Part shown: in pieces, positions 34,503 to 41,529 of the stretch
Layout: every line of letters starts with the position of its first letter
How positions within the stretch are numbered: the first letter of the stretch is position 1
DNA from: Micromonospora sp. ATCC 39149
Lineage (GTDB): Bacteria > Actinomycetota > Actinomycetes > Mycobacteriales > Micromonosporaceae
Reading direction: 5' to 3'
Assembly (NCBI RefSeq): GCF_000158815.1
Contig: NZ_GG657738.1
Span: 4,526,785-4,590,784, forward strand
DNA: 64,000 nt
Made by a program: the position numbers and the translations under genes
Notes under the pieces: model-generated
What the model was told of the DNA's origin: nothing
What the model saw: only the letters and a program-made list of their open reading frames with translations
Database searches by the model: none

Positions 34503-34997
34503 ATGACCACGCTGACCGGTGAGCGGCTTATCCACCACGTTGCCGCCCTGGCCGTCCGCGCGCACGCCGGCGAGCCAGTGGCCGCCGAGCTGGCCGAGGC
34601 GGCCCGGATGCTCCGCCAGGTCTACGACAACCCGCCGGGTCTGCCGTACCGTCACCCGTGGCCGAGGCGGCGGTACCCGACGATCGATCCGCAGGTTGCC
34701 CTCCGTGACCGGGTCGACTGGGACGGCGGCGGCTGCCTGGCCCTGCCGGCCGGGGAGGTGCGTCGCGCCCGCCGCTACGTCACGCCGCCGGACCTGGCCG
34801 GCTGGCTCAACTACCTCAACCTGGCGACCCTGCCGGTCGAGCCGGTCGACGATGACGCCCTGGTCGTCGTCTACGACGTGACGAGCCCGGTCGCCCCGCT
34901 CCTCCTCGCGGTAGCCCGGGGCCAGGACACCGGCCCGGCGGTGGAGCACCTGGTGGGCCGAGTGGTCCACTCCCGCCGGCATCCCTGGGAGTGGTGA
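34503..34997 (+). CDS. Hypothetical protein, unknown function
   Basis: This 164-aa protein has a helical N-terminus (LIHHVAALAVRAHAGEPVAAEL) and a mixed C-terminal part (DDALVVVYDVTSPVAPLLLAVARG). No known domain is recognised. GGAGAGAGG precedes ATG 34503. It is the last gene of a three-gene plus-strand set and ends in the TGACCCC-plus-hairpin arrangement shared by three other genes in this block. Confidence 0.6.
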   Translation: MTTLTGERLIHHVAALAVRAHAGEPVAAELAEAARMLRQVYDNPPGLPYRHPWPRRRYPTIDPQVALRDRVDWDGGGCLALPAGEVRRARRYVTPPDLAGWLNYLNLATLPVEPVDDDALVVVYDVTSPVAPLLLAVARGQDTGPAVEHLVGRVVHSRRHPWEW

Positions 34998-35007
34998 CCC
35001 CGGATAC

Positions 35008-35044
35008 GCGACCGCCCCCGACCAGCACGGTCGGGAGCGGTCGC
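35008..35044. terminator. Hairpin terminator between convergent genes
   Basis: GCGACCGCCCCCGACC (35008-35023) pairs with 35029-35044 with one mismatch and a 5-nt loop. It separates the plus-strand gene ending at 34997 from the minus-strand regulator ending at 35053 and probably works both ways. Confidence 0.8.
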
Positions 35045-35052
35045 GTCAGGGG

Positions 35053-35814
35053 TCAGGACGGCCAGCGATAGCGCAGCTCATGCAGGTGCCCGGCTTTGAT
35101 CAGCACCATGCACTCCACCGGCTTGCCCGCCGCCGTGGTGCACACCCGGAACGTGCGCAGGATCGGCACCTCGGTCGGCAGCTCCAGCGCCACGAACTCC
35201 TCGCTAGTCGGCGGCCGGGTTGAGATTACGTCTTCGAACGCCACCGGCTCCACGCCGAGGTCGGTCAGCACTACAGGCGACCCGCCGCGGATCTTTCGCC
35301 GCTCTACCAGCGCCGTCCCCCGAGCCAGTTCGACCGGGTAGAAGGCGTGCACCAGCTCGGCCGGGCTGCCGTCCAGGGATAGCACCTGCGCGCGGCGTAC
35401 CACCGGCTGTCCCGGGTCGAGGCCGAGGGCGGCGGCTACCTGTACGGGCGCTGGGACCTCGCCGACGTCGAGCAGCCGGGACGCACCCCGCTGCCCCCGG
35501 TCGGTGGCCGCGGTGATCCAGGCGTATGGCTGGCCGGGGGCTGCGGGGACCGCGTAGTCGGCGGGGGTGATGGTTTGCTGCTGGGTGGGGCGGACGTACA
35601 CGCCCTTGCCGACGCGGCCCTCGACGTAGCCCTCCGCCTTCAGGATCGCGATTGCGTTCTGGATGGTCGCTCCAGGCGCGTCGTACTTCGCGCCGAGCTC
35701 GGCGGTGGAGGGCAGCTTCGCGCCGGCGGCCAGGTCGCCGGCCATGATGTTGGCGCGTAGGTCGGCGGCGATCTGCTGGCTGCGGGGACGCGGGTCGCGG
35801 GGAGGGGTGGGCAC
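35053..35814 (-). CDS. GntR/UTRA (HutC-type) transcriptional regulator
   Basis: This 253-aa protein has a GntR winged helix at residues 10-75 (QQIAADLRANIMAGDLAAGA, LPSTAELGAKYDAPGATIQN). A complete UTRA ligand-binding domain follows (GASRLLDVGEVPAPVQVAAALGL split, to ELRYRW). HutC-type regulators repress until a small molecule binds; in actinomycete mobile elements (KorSA-like) they control replication and transfer genes. It lies 4 bp from the UTRA-only gene at 35819 in the same direction. Confidence 0.88.
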   Translation of the reverse strand: MPTPPRDPRPRSQQIAADLRANIMAGDLAAGAKLPSTAELGAKYDAPGATIQNAIAILKAEGYVEGRVGKGVYVRPTQQQTITPADYAVPAAPGQPYAWITAATDRGQRGASRLLDVGEVPAPVQVAAALGLDPGQPVVRRAQVLSLDGSPAELVHAFYPVELARGTALVERRKIRGGSPVVLTDLGVEPVAFEDVISTRPPTSEEFVALELPTEVPILRTFRVCTTAAGKPVECMVLIKAGHLHELRYRWPS

Positions 35815-35818
35815 CGGG

Positions 35819-36361
35819 TCAGCCTGCCGATCGGACGTAGTGGATGTGTCGGCCGGCGCGCATGACGTTGACGTCGAGCTGGTAGGGCCGGCCCTCGTGG
35901 TCGAGCAGGGTGCGGGTCAGCGACAGCGCGGGGTCGGCGGTGGCGACGCCGAGCGCGGCCTGTTCGTCGGGGGTCAGGAAGGCGCGGGCGGGGCCCGCGG
36001 TGATGTCCTCGCGGACCTCGGCCGGGGTGTAGCCCAGCTCGCTGAGGAACCGGGCGGCACCGCCGGGGATCTTGGCGGGGTCTGCCAGCACGGTGAGCGA
36101 GGCGAGGTTGCCGGGCCAGTACGAGGTGGCGATCTCGACGGGCTGGTCGTCGGCGAGGATGAGCCGCTGGCGGATGACGATCGGCGCGTCGGAGTCCAGC
36201 CCCAGGTGGTGGGCGATGTTGACCGGCGCGGGGATGGTCTCGGCGACGAGGATGCGCTGGCTGCCGCGCTGCCCGGTGGCGGCGGCCTCGATCCTCCAGG
36301 CGTCACCGGCTGTCTCGGTGAGGTACAGGTCGGAGGTGGTGGTCCACCTCGGCTCTCCCAT
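35819..36361 (-). CDS. UTRA domain protein lacking the DNA-binding domain
   Basis: This 180-aa protein matches the ligand-binding half of the neighbouring GntR/UTRA regulator (GQRGSQRILVAETIPAPVNI, IVIRQRLILADDQPVE). No winged helix precedes it; a longer start at TTG 36415 would add only 18 non-HTH residues. It might dimerise with the full regulator and modulate it. ATG 36361 has GGAG about 10 nt upstream. Confidence 0.75.
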   Translation of the reverse strand: MGEPRWTTTSDLYLTETAGDAWRIEAAATGQRGSQRILVAETIPAPVNIAHHLGLDSDAPIVIRQRLILADDQPVEIATSYWPGNLASLTVLADPAKIPGGAARFLSELGYTPAEVREDITAGPARAFLTPDEQAALGVATADPALSLTRTLLDHEGRPYQLDVNVMRAGRHIHYVRSAG

Positions 36362-36478
36362 GATCCGGCGCTCCTCTGCTTGTCCTGCGGCTGACCTTAC
36401 TGCCTGATTGCTCAACTCTCAGAGACTTGACTGTACTCGTCCTTGCTGCCTAACACATATAGCTGTACGGTTGCCGGC
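36362..36478 (+). promoter_or_regulatory. Divergent promoter region of the UTRA gene and the DUF2637 gene
   Basis: TTGACT (36427-36432) with TAACAC (36451-36456) 18 bp downstream is the best plus-strand promoter candidate. The region is AT-richer than its surroundings (ACACATATAGCTGTAC). ACTCTCAGAGACT is an imperfect palindrome just upstream and may be a GntR operator. Confidence 0.45.
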
Positions 36479-37657
36479 ATGACCGCACGAGACTGGTTCC
36501 GGGCCGATGCCGCCGTCTGGGGTGAGCGCATCGCCCTCGGCACCGCCGTCGCGCTGACCGCCAAGAGCGAGTACGACCTGGCCGTCATGTCGCACTTCGC
36601 CAAGCAGATTGCCTGGCTCTACCCGGTGATGCTCGACGTCTACGTCGTCACGGCGTTTCACAAGCGGCGCAAGGTCGACATGTTCGTTGCACTCGCGCTC
36701 ATGCTGTTCAGCCAGATCGCCGTGCACCTCGTCCCCGTGTTCATCACCGGCGGCGAGCAGATCCCGTGGGGCCTTGTCATGGCGGTCGCCTGCGTCGCCC
36801 CGATCGTCGTCGTCCGCGTGAAGATGCTCACCGGAAAGACGGCGGCCGAGCGGGAGGCGGAAGAGCACGACCGCGCCCGGGCGGAAGAGGTCGTCCGGCT
36901 CCGCGCCGAGGTCGCCGACGCCAACCGGAAGGCGGCGGAAGAGGCCGCCGCGCGGCGGGCGGAAGAGGTCGCCCGGAAGAGCGCCGAGGAGCGCGCCCAG
37001 GCGGAACGCACTGCACGCGAGGTAGCGGAAGCGGAAGCCGCCCGGGACGCGGAAGAGCGGGCGGAAGAGAACCGGAAGAGCCAGGCGGAAATCGCTCGCC
37101 TCACCCGGCACGCCGAGGAGGTCCAGGCATCCGCCCGCGACGCCCGCGCCCAGGCCGCCGCCGCATCCGAAGAGGCCGCCCGCACGATCGGTCAGCTCAC
37201 CGAGGCGCGGGACGCCGCCGACCGCGCTGCCGCAGGTCGCGCCGCCGCCGAGCAGCACGCCGCCGCTGTGGAGATGGCCCGCGAGTCGGTCGTCGAGGAG
37301 CTGAACCGGGTGCGCGCCGCGCACGACCGGCTCGCCCGGAAGGCGGCGGAAGAGGGTACGCGGAAGGTGACCCGGAAGAACGGGCGGAAGAGCGTCGGCT
37401 CTTCCGGGTCCGCAACCCGGAAGGAACTGGCCGCCGAGCCGGCCGCTCTTCCGGTCCTGGATGCGGAAGAGGTGCCCGCTGTTCCGGGTGTCTCTGCCGC
37501 CCTGACCGCCCGCGTCCTGGCCGCGATGGAGGCCGAGCCGGACGCCGCCCAGGCCCGGATCGCCGAGCTGGCGCGGACCACCGACCGGACCGTGCGAACG
37601 GTCATGCGGCACCTGACCACCGTCACCGAAGAGACCACCGACCGCGCTGCGGTCTGA
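36479..37657 (+). CDS. DUF2637/SpdB2-like membrane protein with coiled coil and C-terminal HTH
   Basis: This 392-aa protein has three to four predicted membrane helices within residues 12-115 (WLYPVMLDVYVVTAFHKRRK, MFVALALMLFSQIAVHLV, PWGLVMAVACVAPIVVV). A long Ala/Glu/Arg coiled coil follows (about 120-315), then a C-terminal helix-turn-helix (AQARIAELARTTDRTVRTVM). This is the layout of SpdB2-type proteins that help intramycelial spreading of actinomycete conjugative plasmids. The coding sequence carries an unusually dense CGGAAG motif. No TraB/FtsK translocase is in the window. Confidence 0.78.
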   Translation: MTARDWFRADAAVWGERIALGTAVALTAKSEYDLAVMSHFAKQIAWLYPVMLDVYVVTAFHKRRKVDMFVALALMLFSQIAVHLVPVFITGGEQIPWGLVMAVACVAPIVVVRVKMLTGKTAAEREAEEHDRARAEEVVRLRAEVADANRKAAEEAAARRAEEVARKSAEERAQAERTAREVAEAEAARDAEERAEENRKSQAEIARLTRHAEEVQASARDARAQAAAASEEAARTIGQLTEARDAADRAAAGRAAAEQHAAAVEMARESVVEELNRVRAAHDRLARKAAEEGTRKVTRKNGRKSVGSSGSATRKELAAEPAALPVLDAEEVPAVPGVSAALTARVLAAMEAEPDAAQARIAELARTTDRTVRTVMRHLTTVTEETTDRAAV

Positions 37658-37664
37658 CCGGAAG
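36858..37664 (+). repeat. Iterated CGGAAG motif (19 direct, 2 inverted copies)
   Basis: CGGAAG starts at 36858, 36882, 36926, 36936, 36960, 36974, 37026, 37032, 37050, 37062, 37073, 37337, 37347, 37361, 37373, 37385, 37418, 37464 and 37659. Inverted copies (CTTCCG) start at 37401 and 37448. Many copies extend to CGGAAGAG. Ten copies read as gCG-GAA-G and eight as CGG-AAG, while one lies after the stop codon. The nucleotide motif is thus kept across reading frames, suggesting a DNA recognition array. Confidence 0.7.
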
Positions 37665-37672
37665 GAATCGTC

Positions 37673-38116
37673 GTGGACCAGTTGACCCAGGCAATCACCG
37701 ACGTGCGCACCGAGCTGGGCCGCGTCGACGCCAAGGCGTTCGGGCTCCTCGCCCTCGCCGGGACCGCCCTGTCCGCCGGCCTCGCCGTCATCGCCAGCGG
37801 CCAGCTCCACGGCCCCGCCCGCGCCACCGGCACCGTCGCCGGCGTGCTGGTCGTGGCCAGCGTCGCCGCGCTCGCCGACGCGATCCGGCCCCGCCTCGCC
37901 GGCCGGTACGGGTTCATGGCCTGGGCGCAGGCAAGGAGCGCCGCCGACGTCCTCACCTACTTCGGTGCCGGCGACCACGAGCGCCAGGCGTACGAGCTGC
38001 GCGCCCTGTCCCGCAGCGTCCGCAGCAAGTACCGGCGCATCCAGCTCGGCCTGGCGCTGCTCGGCGGCGGCGTGGTCGCCGCGATCGTCACCGCCTACCT
38101 GCACGCCCAGTCCTGA
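37673..38116 (+). CDS. Membrane protein resembling Pycsar effectors (PycTM-like)
   Basis: This 147-aa protein has two N-terminal membrane helices (AFGLLALAGTALSAGLAVIA; GTVAGVLVVASVAALADAI) and one C-terminal helix (LGLALLGGGVVAAIVTAYL). Between them lies a soluble stretch (FGAGDHERQAYELRALSRSV), the layout of Pycsar effector-family proteins. No nucleotide cyclase partner is present. Homologues in actinomycete mobile elements often sit beside spread genes, so a transfer or membrane role is equally possible. GGAAGGA precedes GTG 37673. Confidence 0.65.
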   Translation: MDQLTQAITDVRTELGRVDAKAFGLLALAGTALSAGLAVIASGQLHGPARATGTVAGVLVVASVAALADAIRPRLAGRYGFMAWAQARSAADVLTYFGAGDHERQAYELRALSRSVRSKYRRIQLGLALLGGGVVAAIVTAYLHAQS

Positions 38117-38189
38117 TCACGCGGGGCCCGGCCCACGCCTGGACAGCCCGGCCGGGCCCCGCACCCCCCCACAAAGGAGGAACACCATC

Positions 38190-38534
38190 ATGACCGCCCT
38201 GTACCGGGTCGCCGGCACGCTGCCGCCCGACTCGCCGCTGCGCCGGCTCGCCGGACGCACCATCACCCTGCCCGCCCGCACCCAGGACGACGCCGACCGA
38301 CGCGCCGATGAGCTGCGCCAGGCCGGGGCGGTGCCGGTCGTCTGGTCCCTGCGGCCCGTGCCGTGGACGCCGATCGCGCTCGGTCTCGCCGCCGTGGTCC
38401 TCGGCGCGCTGGCCGCCGCGATCACCGCGATCCTCAACGGCCACGAGCTGCTCGCCGGGGTCTCGGCCGCCGCAATGCTCGTCGCCGGCCTGGCCCTGTT
38501 CCCCGCCCTGGCGCACCTGGAGATGGACCGCTGA
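38190..38534 (+). CDS. Small membrane protein, unknown function
   Basis: This 114-aa protein has an N-terminal soluble part (RTITLPARTQDDADRRADEL) and two membrane helices (PIALGLAAVVLGALAAAITA; SAAAMLVAGLALFPALA). A strong AAAGGAGG (38173-38180) precedes ATG 38190. It begins a run of four genes that overlap by single bases (TGATG), so 38190-39815 is one operon. Confidence 0.65.
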   Translation: MTALYRVAGTLPPDSPLRRLAGRTITLPARTQDDADRRADELRQAGAVPVVWSLRPVPWTPIALGLAAVVLGALAAAITAILNGHELLAGVSAAAMLVAGLALFPALAHLEMDR

Positions 38535-38770
38535 TGCCCGCCCAGACCTACCGGCTCCGCGTCTACGACGGCGCGTACGAGGTCCTGCACAAGCGGCGCT
38601 ACGTCGTCACCCTCGACCTGGAGTACCCCGGCCTCGACGGCGTCCTCAGCCAGCACCTCCAACAGCTCACCCGCGAGGCGCTCGCCGCCAACGAGCCGAT
38701 GGACTCGCCGCGCCTCGAGGTGTGCGACCCGCGCACCGGGACGGTGCTGCTCGACTGGTCGGGGGCCTGA
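38534..38770 (+). CDS. Small soluble hypothetical protein
   Basis: This 78-aa predicted alpha/beta protein (YRLRVYDGAYEVLHKRRYVV, PRLEVCDPRTGTVLLDW) has no recognised family. Its start and stop both overlap the neighbours by one base (TGATG), which strongly supports the gene. Confidence 0.65.
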   Translation: MPAQTYRLRVYDGAYEVLHKRRYVVTLDLEYPGLDGVLSQHLQQLTREALAANEPMDSPRLEVCDPRTGTVLLDWSGA

Positions 38771-39300
38771 TGCTGACCACGACCCACACCATGTCCCCGA
38801 CCGGGGTGGTCATCGTGCTGCTTCTGGCCGTCATCGTCGACTACATGTCCATCGGGCCGAACTCGTTGCGGGACAGGCTCGCGTTCCTGCTGGCCGTCCC
38901 GGCGATCCGGGAAGGCTTCGACGGCTCGCCCTTGGACCAGGCCACCGTCGGCGCCCTGCGAGACGTCATCCAGGCGCTGCTCGACTCGGCCGGCGACGCC
39001 TACATCGCCGGCGCGAGCATCAACGCCGTCATCGGGTTCCTCATCGCCCTGCTCTGGATCTTCGCGATCGGGTGCCTGCTGCCAGTGAAGTCCAGCAAGA
39101 AGCTCGGCAGGTTCGCCACGCTGAGCTGGCCGCAGTCCCCCCTCTACCGGCTCAACGCCAAGATGTGGCTGGTCGCCATCCCCCTCGGGCTGATGTCCGA
39201 CCTCCCCGAGGGGCTGATCGGCGACATCACCCGCATGCTCCTCGACGTCACCACGAAGCTCATCGTCCCGCTGCCCGCCCTCCTGTTCGGAGCTGCCTGA
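38770..39300 (+). CDS. Multi-pass membrane protein, unknown function
   Basis: This 176-aa protein has a membrane segment near the N-terminus (GVVIVLLLAVIVDYM), a second strong helix at about 84-106 (AVIGFLIALLWIFAIGCLLP) and weaker hydrophobic segments later. Position in the one-base-overlap operon resembles the small membrane proteins of Streptomyces spread (spd) operons. No family was recognised with confidence. Confidence 0.6.
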   Translation: MLTTTHTMSPTGVVIVLLLAVIVDYMSIGPNSLRDRLAFLLAVPAIREGFDGSPLDQATVGALRDVIQALLDSAGDAYIAGASINAVIGFLIALLWIFAIGCLLPVKSSKKLGRFATLSWPQSPLYRLNAKMWLVAIPLGLMSDLPEGLIGDITRMLLDVTTKLIVPLPALLFGAA

Positions 39301-39815
39301 TGCTGACCACCATCACGCTCGCCGCCGCCGACGAGCCCACCCGGGGTTGGGGCGGCCCCATCGCCCTGGCCATCGTCGCTGCTGCCTACATCGCCGGGGC
39401 GACCCTGCACGACTGGTGGCGGCGCACCCGGCAGGACCCCTCCCCCACCGGGGATGGTGACACCGAATCTGGTGTCAAACCGCAGGTCACGCAGGTGTCT
39501 GACACCTCTGACACCGACCGTGACACCGGATGGTGGGGGCGGATCGTGGAGGTCGGCGGGCGCCGCGTCCGTACGGCCGACGGGCCCGAGCCGACCCGGG
39601 ACACGGACGTGGACCTCGACCTGGACGGCGACGACGCCGAGGACGAGGAAGACGAGGCGGAGAGCATTGAGGACGTGATCGGCAAGATGCTCGACCGCGG
39701 CCACCCGTACGCCGAGATCGTGCGTTCGATCATGGAGGAGTTCGAGGTGTCCGAGGCGACCGCCAAGAGACGGATCCGGGACGTCCGAGCGGAGCGGATC
39801 GCTGCGGCGAGCTGA
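39300..39815 (+). CDS. Single-pass membrane protein with acidic tract and HTH-like end
   Basis: This 171-aa protein has an N-terminal membrane helix (PIALAIVAAAYIAGATL), a linker, a strongly acidic tract (DVDLDLDGDDAEDEEDEAE) and a C-terminal helical region (PYAEIVRSIMEEFEVSEATA) that resembles a helix-turn-helix. It ends the one-base-overlap operon and is followed by a hairpin terminator. Confidence 0.6.
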   Translation: MLTTITLAAADEPTRGWGGPIALAIVAAAYIAGATLHDWWRRTRQDPSPTGDGDTESGVKPQVTQVSDTSDTDRDTGWWGRIVEVGGRRVRTADGPEPTRDTDVDLDLDGDDAEDEEDEAESIEDVIGKMLDRGHPYAEIVRSIMEEFEVSEATAKRRIRDVRAERIAAAS

Positions 39816-39833
39816 CCCCCTGGACGCACGAAA

Positions 39834-39864
39834 GCGCCCCGCCGGCCGGAGCCGCGCGGGGCGC
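39834..39864. terminator. Hairpin terminator between convergent genes
   Basis: GCGCCCCGC (39834-39842) pairs perfectly with 39856-39864. It lies 18 bp after the stop at 39815 and upstream of the minus-strand stop at 39885. Confidence 0.75.
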
Positions 39865-39884
39865 GTCGCTGTGCGGGGGAGGGG

Positions 39885-40082
39885 CTACTCGGCGGTCAGG
39901 CCGGCGGCGCGGCAGATCCGGCGCACCTGCTCACGGGTGTACCCGGAGGCCCGGACGATGTCGGTCTGCCGGGTGCCGGCGCTGGCGGCCTCCACGATGG
40001 CGTCGGCCAGCTCGGTGCGGGCGGCTGCGAGCGCGTCCTTGGCCTGCTGGTGGGCGTGGGCGGCGGTGTCGAGTCTGGTCAC
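39885..40082 (-). CDS. Small helix-turn-helix protein
   Basis: This 65-aa protein from GTG 40082 (an upstream ATG at 40148 is possible) has a helical N-terminus (QQAKDALAAARTELADAIVE) and a HTH-like C-terminus (TRQTDIVRASGYTREQVRRI). It diverges from the small gene at 40202, with palindromic sequence between them, so it may regulate that gene and itself. Confidence 0.6.
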   Translation of the reverse strand: MTRLDTAAHAHQQAKDALAAARTELADAIVEAASAGTRQTDIVRASGYTREQVRRICRAAGLTAE

Positions 40083-40151
40083 CCGGCGATCGTGCCACAC
40101 GCGGCGAGGCCATACAAGGTGGCCAATCCGTGTTGCATCACGCCACATCGG

Positions 40152-40172
40152 TATGCCACACTAGGTGGCATA
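40152..40172. promoter_or_regulatory. Operator-like palindrome between divergent small genes
   Basis: TATGCCAC and GTGGCATA are separated by 5 nt, with further GGTGGC/GCCAC half-sites at about 40120 and 40143. It lies 30 bp upstream of the start at 40202 and in the leader of the HTH gene. Confidence 0.5.
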
Positions 40173-40201
40173 GGGAGCGACACCACCCCGAGGGAGCAGA
40201 G

Positions 40202-40354
40202 ATGACCGCCACCGAGATCCGCACCGCCGCCCGCCAGATGGTCCTCCAGGGCCACGCCCCCAACCTCGCCACCGCCCACGCCCGCATCGTCGCTGCCGAG
40301 GCCACCGCTGCCGCCGACGCCTGGCGGGCCGGCCTCCCCGCCGAGGACCGCTGA
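40202..40354 (+). CDS. Small helical protein, unknown function
   Basis: This 50-aa helical protein (TATEIRTAARQMVLQGHAPN start) has GGGAG upstream of ATG 40202 and a terminator 15 bp after its stop. It is a single-gene unit with its own operator-like palindrome and hairpin. No family is recognised. Confidence 0.5.
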   Translation: MTATEIRTAARQMVLQGHAPNLATAHARIVAAEATAAADAWRAGLPAEDR

Positions 40355-40368
40355 CCCCAGACGCACGA

Positions 40369-40401
40369 CGGCCCCGACCTCCACCAGGGAGGCCGGGGCC
40401 G
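40369..40401 (+). terminator. Hairpin terminator
   Basis: CGGCCCCGACCTCC pairs with 40388-40401 with one mismatch and a 5-nt loop, 15 bp after the stop at 40354. Confidence 0.75.
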
Positions 40402-40470
40402 CAGTCGTCGCCATCGACTGGCCGCACCCTCTGTCCGCCGCGCTAACGCCCGCGCCGGCATCCTGGCGCG

Positions 40471-40707
40471 ATGACCAACGCAGAGACGATCGCCTACGGC
40501 GTAGCCCTCCTGACCCTCGCCCACCGTCGCGACATCGATCGGCTCCGCGCCCTCGCCGCCCAGCGGAACCCCGACGCCGTGATCGACGCCCTCACAGCCG
40601 CCGGGGTCGGCCTGGCCGAGCTGGCCGCGGACGCCCGAGGTGAGTCGGTGGGCGGGGTGCTTGGGCTGCTCGGCATGGCAGCCCTGGCCGAAAACGACCG
40701 GGGCTGA
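40471..40707 (+). CDS. Small helical protein, unknown function
   Basis: This 78-aa Ala/Leu-rich helical protein (ETIAYGVALLTLAHRRDIDR, LGLLGMAALAENDRG end) has no recognised domain. It is flanked by terminators on both sides and is therefore a separate transcription unit, convergent with the holin gene. Confidence 0.5.
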   Translation: MTNAETIAYGVALLTLAHRRDIDRLRALAAQRNPDAVIDALTAAGVGLAELAADARGESVGGVLGLLGMAALAENDRG

Positions 40708-40722
40708 CCCCGGACACGACGA

Positions 40723-40757
40723 AGCGCCCCGCCTCCCACCAGGGCGAGCGGGGCGCT
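40723..40757. terminator. Bidirectional hairpin terminator at the lysis-module end
   Basis: AGCGCCCCGC (40723-40732) pairs perfectly with 40748-40757, and flanking ACGAC/GTCGT extends the stem. It separates the plus-strand gene ending at 40707 from the minus-strand holin gene ending at 40809. Confidence 0.78.
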
Positions 40758-40808
40758 GTCGTAGCTGGACGATGCCGGCACGGGGGAGCCGGCACCGCGA
40801 CGGGGAGC

Positions 40809-41171
40809 CTACCGGGCTGGTACGACCGGATCCTTGCTGGTGACGCCGTTGCCGGACATCGCCGGGGCCACGGCCACCCCCGCCGCCGTCAGGCCGGCCA
40901 GGACCAGCACGATCCACTCCCCGGCGTCCAGACCACCCAGCACCGCCGTGGCGAGCGCCTGGAGCACCGCGAGGACCACCGCCACGGCGGTCTTCGCCCA
41001 CCGGTACTGCGGGGCCAGCGGGACGAGGTACACGCCGATGGCGGTCGCCGCGGCGATGCCGATCTGCACGACCTCCTCCGGCTCGATGCGGCTGTCGCCG
41101 CCGAGGGCGGCGTACGCGGCGACGAGGATCGCGCCCAGGACCGCCGCGAGTGCCTTGCCGTACTGCTGCAT
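40809..41171 (-). CDS. Holin-like membrane protein
   Basis: This 120-aa protein has about four hydrophobic segments (ALAAVLGAILVAAYAAL, IGIAAATAIGVYLV, AVAVVLAVLQALATAVLG, IVLVLAGLTAAGVAVA). Small multi-helix proteins directly after the cell-wall hydrolase gene in actinophages are holins that open the membrane for lysis. GGAGG 5 nt upstream supports ATG 41171 over 41189. The function is from topology and position. Confidence 0.7.
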   Translation of the reverse strand: MQQYGKALAAVLGAILVAAYAALGGDSRIEPEEVVQIGIAAATAIGVYLVPLAPQYRWAKTAVAVVLAVLQALATAVLGGLDAGEWIVLVLAGLTAAGVAVAPAMSGNGVTSKDPVVPAR

Positions 41172-41238
41172 GGATGCCTCCGTGGGCATGACGAGCCCGG
41201 ACCACCCTGGCCCGAGACTAGGAAGGTGCTTTCCCGCG

Positions 41239-41529
41239 TCAGGGGGTCAGCTTGGGCAGTAGCCCGACCGCGAGCGCGGCCAGGGCCACGAGCAGGGACG
41301 CGGCGGGCAGCGGCCACCGCGCCGATTCCAGGGCACGCAGCCGCGACTCGTGGTCGATGACCTGCGCGGGCACCGGCGTGAGCAGTCGCAGCTGCTCGTC
41401 GTGCCCGTCGACGGTCCGTTCGATGTCGGCGTGCTGGTCGGTCAGCCGCTCCACGGCGGTGCCGACGCGGACGACCGCGTCGTAGATCTCCCGCGCGCCG
41501 ATCTGCACGGGGCCGAGCGGGTCCGTCAC
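41239..41529 (-). CDS. Small coiled-coil/membrane lysis-module protein
   Basis: This 96-aa protein has an amphipathic helical first part (YDAVVRVGTAVERLTDQHAD) and one C-terminal membrane helix (PAASLLVALAALAVGLLP). This layout recalls haemolysin XhlA-like or accessory holin proteins. Its start overlaps the hydrolase stop (ATGA), so the two are translationally coupled. Confidence 0.6.
   Translation of the reverse strand: MTDPLGPVQIGAREIYDAVVRVGTAVERLTDQHADIERTVDGHDEQLRLLTPVPAQVIDHESRLRALESARWPLPAASLLVALAALAVGLLPKLTP

Noticed and set aside
37673..38116. Complete Pycsar anti-phage system
   Set aside because: Only an effector-like membrane protein is seen; the neighbouring genes contain no pyrimidine cyclase.
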